The notes below the pieces were generated by a model. It was not told the origin of the DNA, did no database searches, and saw nothing but the letters and a program-made list of their open reading frames with translations. From Scleropages formosus (Eukaryota; Chordata; Actinopteri; Osteoglossiformes; Osteoglossidae), in NCBI RefSeq assembly GCF_900964775.1, contig NC_041829.1, forward strand, positions 10,642,863 through 10,706,862: a DNA stretch of 64,000 nucleotides, in the 5' to 3' direction. Made by a program: the position numbers and the translations under genes. This document shows positions 47,634-57,093 of the stretch, in pieces (position 1 is the stretch's first letter; each line of letters starts with the position of its first letter).

Positions 47634-48203
47634 CAGACGGTCCTCAACTTACGATGGGGTTACGTTCCGATAAACCCATCGTAAGTTGAAATTATCGTAA
47701 GTCGAAAATGCATTTAATACACCTAACCTACTGAACATAGTCGCTTGTTATCCTTTAAGATCATCAAGATCGTTGATTGCGAAAGTCCAAGTTCATGTGC
47801 AATGGCCATTACGGACTTGCCGCCTTCATGCTGGGAAATTACCTTGAGTTTCTCCTCAAGTGTAATTGCCTTCCTCTTCTTTTCACCAGTGGCAGGAGAC
47901 ACAGATGGGCATTTTGTAGACATGATGGATGCACAAAACAAGACGTAGATACGGGGGTTTCCAAAAAAAATGCTGACAACACAGAATACTGTAGAGTATC
48001 GGTTGTATACACGAGCAACCATATGGCAGACTGGGAGATGCGGATCGTTGCCACTGCCCAGCATGGCGAAAGAGTATCGCACTGCATTTCATTACCCAGG
48101 AAAAAAATCTAAATTCAAAATTCAAAGTATGGTTTCTACTGAATGCGTATCACTATCGCACCATCGTCGTAAAGTCGAAAAATCGTTACTTAGGGACCGT
48201 CTG
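47634..48203 (-). mobile_element. Tigger-like (pogo, Tc1/mariner) element, internally deleted
   Basis: The ends are inverted (CAGACGGTCC at 47634; GGACCGTCTG ending at 48203) and flanked by TA on both sides (47632-47633 and 48204-48205). On the - strand a start of a pogo/Tigger transposase is readable: MSTKCPSVSPATGEKKRKA, then ITLEEKLKVISQHEGG and LGLSQSTILMILKDN, a helix-turn-helix DNA-binding region. The catalytic DDE part is absent, so it is a 570-bp non-autonomous copy. The subterminal sequence (ACTTACGATGGGGTTACG, CATCGTAAGTTGAAA) looks strikingly like Tigger-type repeats I remember from mammals. Confidence 0.85.
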
Positions 48204-48362
48204 TACTGTGAAATTTTTGACAGTGTTGAAATCCAGCTTTCTACCTGCTCTGAATGTTTGTGTTTGCTGAAATGCCGCTGACTCCTTAAGAGGCACAGTT
48301 TTTCCTTAGTTTTCATTTTTCTTTTGAAAGCCTTGACTTCAGGTTGGATGTTTGTGTTTTCA

Positions 48363-48430
48363 CCCTGCATTGGGTGCATTTTCTATGAGATTTACATCGC
48401 TTTGGAGAAAAGCATCTGCTAAATGGGAAG
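48363..48430 (+). repeat. Common LINE/SINE tail fragment
   Basis: TTTACATCGCTTTGGAGAAA and AGCATCTGCTAAATGGG: the 3' tail shared by the L2-like LINE and SINEs B and C. Confidence 0.6.
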
Positions 48431-49545
48431 CTTGTTTGTTTCACTAAATATGTCAGCAAGATATCTAAGTAGAGTAAACCATTTCTCATATGCTAAATAG
48501 TGCACAAAATCAGGTCTCTTGTTGGCTAGGAAGTCATGCAGCTCCTCCATCAGGCTAAAGAGACATAGGATAACATCTCACCTCTGTGTCCATGAGCAGG
48601 CAGTGGGTTATTGTACCGAGCTCCACACCGAGGGTAGTGAATAGCTCAGAGTTTGTGGCTCTGGCTTTCGCCAAGTCAACTATGGTTACAGCCATGTCCA
48701 AAATATGATGAAAATTGGGTTCCATTTATTTTGCAGCAAGTCCATCTCTGCGCAAAAAACAAATGTTGGAACAGCACAGGGAGAAACAACCTTTATTCAG
48801 AGCACTACTCCAGACTGACCGCCACTCTATCAGTACACAGGGCAATTTAGCTGGCCCTTCCTGTTTCATTTGACTTCAGAAAATTATTCAGAGCTTGGAA
48901 AAAATCTTTTGCCATCAACGTAGTGCATAACTCTTCATAAAATTTAAAATAAATTAAAAAAAAAAAAAAAGATTCTGTCTTTTCCCATTTACAGCAAACA
49001 CACAAGCAGATTTGATATTTTCGACAAAATGGTCAAATCCTTCATTTGGACAGCAAAGTAAATGCCGCAAAATTTCGCGACGCGCTGCAGTTTTATTTTC
49101 TCTAACATCAATGAGATTTAGTGTTTGATAGTGTTGTTTGACTGTGGTATTTCGGTTAATTGTTTGGTCTTCTCTCCAAAGAATTCCCTCACATTTTCAG
49201 TTTCACAAGGTAAAATCAAGATTTTGCCAAAAATAGAAGTTTTTTTTTTTTTTTTTTTAGTATTTTAGGAGTTTCTTATCCACACCAGTAGCTGTCTTCG
49301 TTTTACCTTGTGCGCTAAAGTTTTTTTTTTAACCTTTGGTTCGAAAAATGGCCTAGGCTTGTCCTAGTACTTGTCCTGTTTTGTCAGTAAATGTCTGATC
49401 AGCTTTAAAGATCTCATCCACTTTTTGGAAAATGCTTAAGAACAAAGTACACACTGAGCTTTTGGAAAACAAAACAAGCCATGGTTAAGAGAGTCATCAA
49501 GTTTTCTGTATTTCGTTCAGCATTTATAATTTCATTGCTAGCTGT
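48431..49545. other. Unassigned intergenic sequence
   Basis: A-run at 48957-48970 and T-run at 49241-49258; otherwise nothing recognised. Confidence 0.35.
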
Positions 49546-49548
49546 GAG

Positions 49549-50285
49549 TGCGACACCCAGATGTGCAACGGACACGGACGTATTTTACTGCAACCTCCAG
49601 ACGTGGATGTAAAGGGCAACGATCTCAACAGCTGAGTGTACATACAAGTGCACCGTGCAAATCAAGAAATGAAGTGCAGGGGTGACACGAGGAACACGGA
49701 GCAAACATGCACCGAGTGCTCTTGCAGTAAGTCGAAAAGAGCTATGTGCACAAAGCACAGAGGTGAGATGTGGATGGAGTTGGAATACGGGATCTGGACA
49801 GGATGATGGAGGACTCACGCAGACAGGACAGGAGCGTGTGGCTGAAACAGAAAACACACCGGAGCAGAACTTGGGAAACAGGTCGGTGGACACATGTCGC
49901 TAGGTAGTCGGAGGAAAGCAGTGAAGAGCTGATTAAAAATCGGAAAGTTGGCTATGTGACTTAAACCCTTTTAAAGGACTGGGAGACGGTCAACTAAGGC
50001 AAGGTGTGCTCATGTCCCTGGTGGAGATCAGGCATTTCACCCCTAGGGTCATGACACACACACACACACACGCTTTCTGAAACTGCTTGTCCCAAGCAGG
50101 GTCATGGCAAGCCAGAGCCTAACCCAGCAACACATGGTGCAAGACTGGAAGGGAGACACCCAGGACAGGACACCAGTCTGTCATAAGGAACCCCAACCAG
50201 GACTCAAACCCCAGACCCACCACAGAGCAGGACCTGGCCAAGCCTGCTCTGCCACCACACCGGTGCACCCACTGGGCTCATGACA
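49549..50285 (-). repeat. Solo LTR fossil E with nested SINE
   Basis: On the - strand it begins TGTCATGACCC and ends GTGTCGCA, TG to CA like an LTR. The flanks GTGAG and GTGGG could be a decayed 5-base duplication. Related copies are at 37830-38240 and 54146-54301. SINE A17 sits at its - strand start. Ty3/gypsy-type is likely from the appearance; it is old. Confidence 0.6.
50057..50277 (-). repeat. SINE family A, older subtype (A17), in LTR fossil E
   Basis: (AC)n tail at 50057-50071, flanked by TCATGACA at 50049-50056 and 50278-50285. Confidence 0.88.
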
Positions 50286-50747
50286 GTGGGTGCTTTTTCA
50301 TCCTCTGGATTCCGCACTGGAGCGTTTCCAGGAGTAATTGAAACTTCATAAGGGAGCTTTTGGTTGCTCTAGTTTCTACGAAAGGTGTTTCAGTTAACAA
50401 AATATTTCTTTTCCATTTTTTTGACAAATTTGCCAGGATTGTACACTTGGTGAAAAGTTTGGTCCGAAAGGGAGCTCTGTGATGCAACGTTTCTAACTTT
50501 TCATCCGAGTAACAAACGATGCCAAGCTATATGTCATCTTAAGTTTTGTTATACTTGCAGTTATACACATTCTTTTTTTGGTTATTTTACACAGATTTTA
50601 GTCATTTATGTACTTTGCTGATATTTTACAATTATTTCCCATCATCTTGTGGCTCCTCTGGAGGTTTGAGGACCCTAGTGGGCTGTTGAGAACCGCTGGT
50701 ACAGCATTTAAAAGACATGTGTCTAGGTTCTAAATCACACACATGTC

Positions 50748-50822
50748 AAGCTCAGCGCAAACAAAATATCATACACACGAATAATATTATCATTATTATG
50801 ATATTTTGTTTGCGCTGAGCTT
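50748..50822. repeat. Perfect 25-bp inverted repeat with 25-base spacer
   Basis: Left arm 50748-50772 (begins AAGCTCAGCGCAAAC), right arm 50798-50822, no mismatch. The spacer (50773-50797) is AT-rich and itself holds AATAATATTA. An unrecognised 150-codon frame starts within the right arm. Confidence 0.9.
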
Positions 50823-51258
50823 CGACCGGAAAAGTGTAAAACCCCTTTGGCATGGATCTACACAGTACATTCACCAAGGACACAGACTGTCAGTGAAAAG
50901 TGCAATGCAAATCCTGAGAAGCATTGCACTGGGTGAACTGGGAGTTGTTGTTTTTTTAATTATATTTATTCAGTTTTCATACATACTGTGGTACTTGATG
51001 GTGAGTCCTGCCTTATATTTTCAGTTCTTAGATCCTTGCTTTTACTATTTCGAAAGAATTGTTGTGTACAACGGTGACACAAGAATTCGCTGCTTGGGTT
51101 TCCTCTGCTTAGGAGTTCAGTGTGTTGCTCTGGTCGGGGTGACTGACAGTCTGTTTCCTGTGCACACTTTTGTTTCGCACCTAACTGTGTTCACGATACT
51201 GCCGCTTGCATGCGCTCAGCTGTATGTTAGAATGATATCATATTTGTGGTACCAGTAG
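50806..51258 (+). other. 150-codon open frame, unrecognised, hydrophobic
   Basis: It starts inside the right arm of the inverted repeat. The product has two or three hydrophobic stretches (VVVFLIIFIQFSYILWYL near residues 47-65, and around 98-115), like membrane segments, but no motif of any family I know. No splice signals, promoter or polyadenylation signal clearly go with it. AT-rich sequence gives hydrophobic frames by chance, so this may be no gene at all. Confidence 0.15.
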
Positions 51259-52760
51259 TTGTACCCAAGGATTCCTAAGTTGTACCTGAATGAGAGGTAC
51301 CTACACCAGGTCCTGACCATATACTTCTGCCAGCTGGCCCTCCTTACACATGTTACGGTGAACTGTAGTCCTGTGTAATTGTGCATTTTGACACCTTGAA
51401 TTTTAACAGCCAATTATATTGTTTTTATCTAGAGGCCTTTCTGATATCTATGGTTTTTTGTAGTTTTTATTGTAATAAAATTGTGTTTCATTAGTGCAAT
51501 ATGCTGAAACTATTGTTTGTAGGTTCCATCTCTGGAACTTTGGGAAAGCTATTTTCTGTTGTCTTATTGCACACGTTTTACTTTTTATTTAAGCACAATT
51601 GGGGATGTAGTCAAGTGAGGTATGTGTACTTGTTTTAGTAATTGTTGCCCTTTTATTTACTTTTACAGGCATATTGACTTGTACTTAACCAAGCTTAAGT
51701 GGGGCACAAAACATAAGTCTCAACGTAGGGCTCAATTCTTTGAGAATTTACATTCTGGGTGGGGGCAAACGGTTTCAGTGAGTTGTGTACGGTATATCCT
51801 GAATGAGGGACACTAGACATTCCACTAGGCATGGCTTGGGCCCTTCTGCGGCAGTTGTTTAGGAAATGATGTGTTTGGAACCTACAGTGAGTAATTCTGA
51901 GACCCCCCCAGCTGGGGAATGGTGTGCTGGGGTTTCATGTTCTCCAGTGATTGAAAGGTTACCAGAAAACTTTTTTTTTTTATTTTATCAGGATTTAAAA
52001 AAATAAGTTTTGTTGAGCCTAACCCATATAAAATATAAACACGGCAACCTGTTAAAACTAAAGTGGATTTCCAAAATATATGTTAGTACTTAACGAAGAT
52101 TTACGCATGTAATATTAATGTTATTGTTAATAATTTGTACATTATTTTTACTGCTTAAAAATAACAGTTCTATGAAGACATGGAAACTGAACAAACGTTA
52201 CACTTCAACACCATTAGATGGAAAGCTATTAGCCGCATGTCTAACTCTATTGTGTTCACACTTGTGCTCTTAAGTAGATCGTGGAAAACCTCATTATAAA
52301 AGTAGCCGAGTCTTCAAACCCCAGGCAATAACAGTCAGAGCCTGATAATGACAGAAAGGTATTTTTTCCACTGAATGTAGGATAGGTCTATTTGTTTCTT
52401 TTGTGTATTTAAAATAATGTCTGCCTGTAAGGTATGTAAGGTACGCAGGCAACATTTTTTTACAGTCTATAGATTTGTCAAGTCCCTCCATCTTTAAATA
52501 AAAAAGTTATTTTTCCCTTGAGTCTTTTAATTTATATGCCAGTAAGTATATGTCACATACATAACCTATTAATATGTATAGATTATATTTATTTATGTAG
52601 GCATTGAGTCCAGTGTTTTTCACTATTCAGACATTAGAGAGAAATTTCCGTGTTTCTACTATGTGAAGCAAACAATGTAAACATGTATCTACCCGCAACC
52701 ACACACAATGTCAGATTAAATCCCTTTACATTTCACACTGCTGTACCAATAGGCCACTGT
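51259..52760. other. Upstream flank of crygm copy 4
   Basis: Unassigned; T-run at 51971-51981. No repeat recognised. Confidence 0.3.
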
Positions 52761-52767
52761 GCTCTGG

Positions 52768-52831
52768 TGCTGGCTCAGCATTTTCTACAGTATGGGGCCA
52801 CAAATTCTTTGGTTCAGAACAGGTATAAAAG
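52768..52831 (+). promoter_or_regulatory. Promoter of crygm copy 4: near-perfect T-MARE and TATA
   Basis: TGCTGGCTCAGCA at 52768-52780 differs from the T-MARE consensus at one base and keeps both half-sites. TATAAAAG is at 52824-52831, 55 bp before the ATG. The SOX position shows only a degraded ACAGTAT. Confidence 0.75.
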
Positions 52832-52885
52832 TGAGTGGATGTGAAGTTTATTTGCAGAGCAGTTCAAGCGCAGACAATCGTCACC

Positions 52886-53795
52886 ATGAGTACCTGTAGG
52901 GTAAGTAACGTTTCAGATTTTTTTAACAAAAATGGTTTTTATGAAGCCGGAATTCCGCGGCTTTATGAACTAGTACAGTGTCTACTCAAAATAGACTACA
53001 GAAATAATCTTGCCTGTACGCATCTTTCAAAATCCAAATGGTTGAGAGCAGTTATTCCACTGAATTTTTGATACTAACAGTATTACTTTTACCATTTAGA
53101 TCACCTTCTACGAGGAGAGGAACTTTGGAGGTCGCTCCTATGACTGCAGCAGCGACTGCGGGGACCTCAGCTCCTACATGAGCCACTGCTACTCGTGCAG
53201 AGTGCACAGTGGCTGCTTCATGGTCTATGACCGTCCCAACTACATGGGGAACCAGTACTTTCTGAGAAGGGGCGAGTACCCTGACTGCATGAGCATGGGC
53301 ATGAGTGGCTACTTCAGATCCTGCCGAATGATCCCCATGGTAAACTATCTGACTTTTTATGCACACAAACATATATATATGTATATATATATACATATAC
53401 CTGTTGGCTCTCCATTTTTTGTATATTTAAGTAAAATGTTAGCATGTGTATTCCGCATCCTATATTGAGAAAACACCAAATGCACGTTTGATTTATTCCT
53501 TTTCCTTACACAGCATAGAGGTTCCTACAGAATGAGAATTTATGAGAGGGAGAACTTTGAAGGCCAGATGTACGAGCTGATGGATGACTGTGACTCTATC
53601 ATGGATCGTTACCACATGTCCAACTGCATGTCCTGCCACGTGATGGATGGCCACTGGCTCATGTATGAGCAGCCCCACTATAGAGGAAGGATGATGTACT
53701 TCAGGCCTGGGGAGTACAGGAGCTTCAGTAACATGGGATGGGGAAGTGGCATGAGGTTCATGTCTATGAGACGTATCATGGATTCCTGGTATTAA
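52886..53795 (+). CDS. crygm2: Gamma-crystallin M2-type, copy 4 (3 exons)
   Basis: Lens structural gamma-crystallin. Exons are 52886-52900 (MSTCR), 53100-53339 and 53514-53795, giving 178 aa. Introns are 199 and 174 bp with GT-AG ends; intron 2 holds an AT/GTAT microsatellite at about 53369-53400. The first exon codes MSTCR where the other M genes have M(TM)GK/R, so the usual Gly is replaced, but the donor and frame are good. Exon 2 is a mosaic: its first ~100 bases match copy 1 exactly (SSYMSHC) and the following stretch matches copy 3, up to a private GlyTyr (SGYF) change. Exon 3 ends MDSWY like copy 1. An AAATA-rich tract with AATAAA signals lies at about 53870-53891. It looks intact. Confidence 0.92.
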
Positions 53796-54145
53796 AAAAA
53801 TGCCTTTTCTTATTGAATAGAAAAATATTTGATTTATAAAAAAATGACAAATGTACAGGGAACTTTAAAAAATAAATAAATAAATAAATAATGACCAAAC
53901 GACACTGATAAAATCAAATAAAATTGGTTTGAATTTTAAAAAATTGAGGTCTGTTCTTTCAATACATATACATATACAAGACACACACAATTGTTAAAAC
54001 CCACCAAATCCACCAAATCCTTTTGAAATTAAGCTGAAATTCAGAAAATTCAGAATTATGACTTTCAGCCAGCTGACACACTTTCTTCGCACCTCAAGGG
54101 GGGACAGCAATAGAACTCTAGACTGACAGTTATTGGAAAGTATTG

Positions 54146-54301
54146 TAAAGTCTAGATGTGAAATGAACGTGTTTTTCTGTAACTTTCAGACACAGACATA
54201 AAGTGGAATCATGTCAAAAGCAGAATGTATGTATAAGTAGACAGACCAGAGACAAACCGCATGGGTGAGATGGAATAAGGGACATACAAAGTGTTCCTAC
54301 A
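54146..54301 (-). repeat. LTR-type fossil E, short copy
   Basis: Matches the middle part of 49549-50056 (AACGTGTTTTTCTGTAAC, GACACAGACATAAAGTGG in order). Confidence 0.45.
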
Positions 54302-54379
54302 GAAAATGAAACAGTTTTTTAATATTTTTTATTAGCCTTCTTACTGTGATTCTATAACAATTCTTCTTCCCCCAGTGTG

Positions 54380-55120
54380 CTTCTGTTCTGGGCCTGAGCT
54401 CCTGGGCAGGTTTATTGTTGAAGCTGATGTGGACCGAGAGCTCTCATGAAGGTGTTGAGCACAAAGCTCTCCTGGAATTCATGTAGAAGGCAGCGACATG
54501 CCCACCAACCAGACCCTCAATGTCAGCAACAAGCAGTCCCAGTCTTTCACCTGTCTCTCCTGCTGATGGAACTTCTCCTTCAAAGGCCTCAGCCATGCCT
54601 TTTCTCCAAACAGCTGCTCCAGCTTTGCTGCCAGGCTGCCCCAGGTGATGTTACAGTCTCCTTGGAGATCTAGGAGTACTTCTTTCCAACATGGTTGCTA
54701 ACTGAACAACTTTCTGGCTTTATTCTGACCTTCAGTGTCTGCCATCTCAAACTGCTTGAAAAAGGCAGCCAAGCTGCTCAGGTAGTCCCAATGTCTCACC
54801 TTGGTGGGGCTTGACAGGCCAACTGACAAACTAGCGGCTTGCTGAGGCTGAGTGGGGGCAGCTTCCCTGAGTATGGTAAACAGCTCTGGTCCAGAGAATG
54901 TACTTTTCTCTAGGACCAACAAGAAACACAACAACTGAGTTTCTGCCCTAGACACTTGTGCTTCACAGCATTGCCTATTTGTCTGCTTTTTTCCCCTTCG
55001 GAACTGCTCAGCCATCTCCTGCTTTTCCATTGCTACCATGCTGAACTTTTTGATCTTCCAGTTTTTCACTTCAGTTATTGATATACCCAGTCCTGTGCTG
55101 TTCCTTCTCCCACTTCTCAC
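54380..55120. other. Unclassified old repeat-like block
   Basis: GC-richer than the flanks. A piece near 54400-54430 resembles the RNase H region of LTR retrotransposons, and a 140-codon - strand frame (54698-55120) is lysine- and glutamine-rich with no family I recognise. Probably a retroelement fossil. Confidence 0.25.
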
Positions 55121-55130
55121 ACTAATATAG

Positions 55131-55256
55131 TGGCAGCTGGTAGTGTTGTGGTTAGAGCTGCTGCCTTTGGACCCAAAGGTTGCAGGTTTACTTCACACCT
55201 CCAGGTGTAGTACCTTTGGGAAAGGTACTTACCCTAAATTGCTCCAGTAAAATTAT
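55131..55256 (+). repeat. SINE family C, head half
   Basis: GTGGCAGCTGGTAGTGTTG, GGACCCAAAGGTTGCAGG, CTCCAGGTGTAGTACC in order. The tail is replaced by LINE sequence. Confidence 0.75.
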
Positions 55257-55450
55257 GCAGTTGCAACCTCCTACACTCATCGACCCCTGCCAACTCGGTC
55301 CCATGCACCGAGATCCAAAAAAATCACAAAGGTTTTGAGTTCTAGCTGCAATGTGGTAGAATGGGCACCCCCATCTCACTCAGGACTGCTGAATCTCTCT
55401 CTGCATTGAAGGGTCTCAAAACTCACCTCTTCGTGGCTCACTCACACAGT
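55257..55450 (+). mobile_element. L2/CR1-like LINE fragment, ORF2 C-terminal end
   Basis: CTCACTCAGGACTGCTGAAT, GTCTCAAAACTCACCTCTTC and the TGTGGTAGAATGGGCA stretch align with 17820-18010. It joins the SINE C head at 55256. Confidence 0.7.
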
Positions 55451-55514
55451 ATACCTGTGTAATGATAGGAAATATGAAAATAAATGAGGAACACAGACTG
55501 ATAAGATTATTTAC

Positions 55515-55880
55515 ATCTATTATTTTAATGACATTTTGCAAAGTGACTTGCAATTATTTACCCCTTAGCTGGGCAATTTTAGTGGAGAAATTTAGGGTAA
55601 GTATGTTGCTCAGGAGGGGGTGCGGTGGTGCAGTGGGTTGGACCACGGTCCTGCTCTCCGGTGGGTCTGGGGTTCAAGTCCCGCTTGGGGTGCCTTGCGA
55701 CGGACTGGCGTCCCGTCCTGGGTGTGTCCCCTCCCCCTCTGGCCTTACACCCTGTGTTACCGGGTAGGCTCCGGTTCCCCGTGACCCCGTATGGGACAAG
55801 CGGTTCTGAAATGAAATGTTGCTCAGGAGAACTGCAGCTGGGATTTAAACCTACGATACTAGTTGTCCTAGGATATAAAG
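55515..55880 (-). repeat. SINE family C split by a young SINE A
   Basis: Reversed C body (AAAGTGACTTGCAATTATTT, AATTTAGGGTAAGTATG) resumes after the insertion with AACTGCAGCTGGGATTTAAA. Confidence 0.75.
55617..55815 (+). repeat. SINE family A, young subtype (A18), reference copy
   Basis: Best-dated copy: a perfect 14-base duplication (ATGTTGCTCAGGAG, 55603-55616 and 55816-55829). Family parts: a tRNA-like head with A box (TGGTGCAGTGGGTT) and B box (GGTTCAAGTCC, 55671-55681), then a body with GACGGACTGGCGTCCCGTCC and GGGTAGGCTCCGG, ending GGGACAAGCGGTTCTGAAA. The body resembles the 3' end of fish L2-type LINEs. RNA polymerase III transcription is expected from the boxes. This copy has no TG tract. 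Confidence 0.93.
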
Positions 55881-56057
55881 AAAAATACAGAAATACACTG
55901 AAAATATAATAAGACTTGTCCTCTAGATATGATTCTGGGTTCACTGATGGAAAAAAAAGAAAGGTTTCATTGGTGAGGGTGATTCAGCAAAGCACTTCTT
56001 TTTCTGGATGGTGAGTTGTAGATTGCTAATCCACCCCAGCCCAATCTGGCGCTGCAG

Positions 56058-56058
56058 A

Positions 56059-56112
<54 letters not shown>

Positions 56113-56133
56113 CAGAGAGAGAGACAGAGAGAT
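56058..56133. repeat. TG/AG compound microsatellite
   Basis: (TG)n at 56064-56096, then AG and GACAGAGA units. It lies about 100 bp upstream of the candidate dzip1 first exon. Confidence 0.9.
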
Positions 56134-56221
56134 CCTTAGTGGGGAAAAAGCTCCGAAAGCCTAGAGCCCTTCCCCCCTCCTCCCCCCTCCCATCCAGCAG
56201 CCAACTGCGAAGAGGAGGCAA

Positions 56222-56325
56222 ATGACGGCCAGCGTCTGGAATGCGCTCTGCGTCACCATTACAGTTAACAGGTTTAGTTTTAAATCCGACTTTTAAGGCT
56301 CCAAAGCTAAAAGTTTGAGCGCCTG
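56222..56325 (+). other. Candidate non-coding first exon of dzip1
   Basis: A strong donor (CTG|GTAAGT at 56325/56326) lies downstream of a GC-richer block and a TG/AG microsatellite. A good acceptor (pyrimidine run then TAG) is at 57093, just before the exon holding the dzip1 ATG. The two would make an upstream 5' UTR exon with a 768-bp intron. The left end is a guess. The alternative is that transcription starts directly in the CpG-rich 57.1-57.28 kb block. Confidence 0.4.
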
Positions 56326-57093
56326 GTAAGTTTCAGCTGTCGCCTTTTCATTTCGAGATATTTCGAAGCGAATGCTTTAAGCTTGCGGTAATGTAGCAAC
56401 TGGTAGTTTAGCCTTCAAAACTTAGTTTGGGAAGCCAACTGTCACGTTACTTACTCTGTACGTTTGTGAATTTGAGAGACAATGAATGTCAATGTGCACA
56501 TGCAGTGCCTTGTAATAACACGTATACGTCTTTTGTATGAGTTATTTCCGTTAAAAAAAGAAGCTTAGTCTGGAGTATTGCCCCCCCCCCCATGTGTTCC
56601 TTTGTTCCGTCGGAGAGGCTGTGTGCGCCTCAACTTTCTGGAAGTAGCTGTGAGATGTGGAAATCATTGTGGGGGGGGGGGAAATCTGAGATCTTCGCAA
56701 AATCTGTGCAGGGAGGGAAAAAATAAATATCTGGTAACACTTAAAATTTATTCATTTTAGCAGACGCTTTTCTCCAACAAACAAGCGACCATCTACTTAC
56801 GTTTTGGTTTTTTTTTACTGCTGAGACAGTAAAAGAATTTACCTTCTTTGTGTAAAATATGTGTGTTACATTAGCCTAGGCTCGTCATGATCTGCGTCGA
56901 TGTTTTCCATCGGAGCTTTGTGCGAACCGTGATACCGGGTACACAGTCGTGCAAATTATTAAGAAAACACTCCTTCCTTGGCGCTGTCGTAACGTTAACC
57001 TGTTCATTTAACTTGTTTGACGTTTCACTCGCTCACCACCAGATCCCGAGGAAGGAGTTAATAATGCTGCACTGTGCATTTTTCTTTTTTTAG

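Noticed and set aside
54698-55120. 140-codon - strand frame as a host gene
   Set aside because: No start context, splice signals or recognised family; it lies in a block that looks like retroelement fossil.
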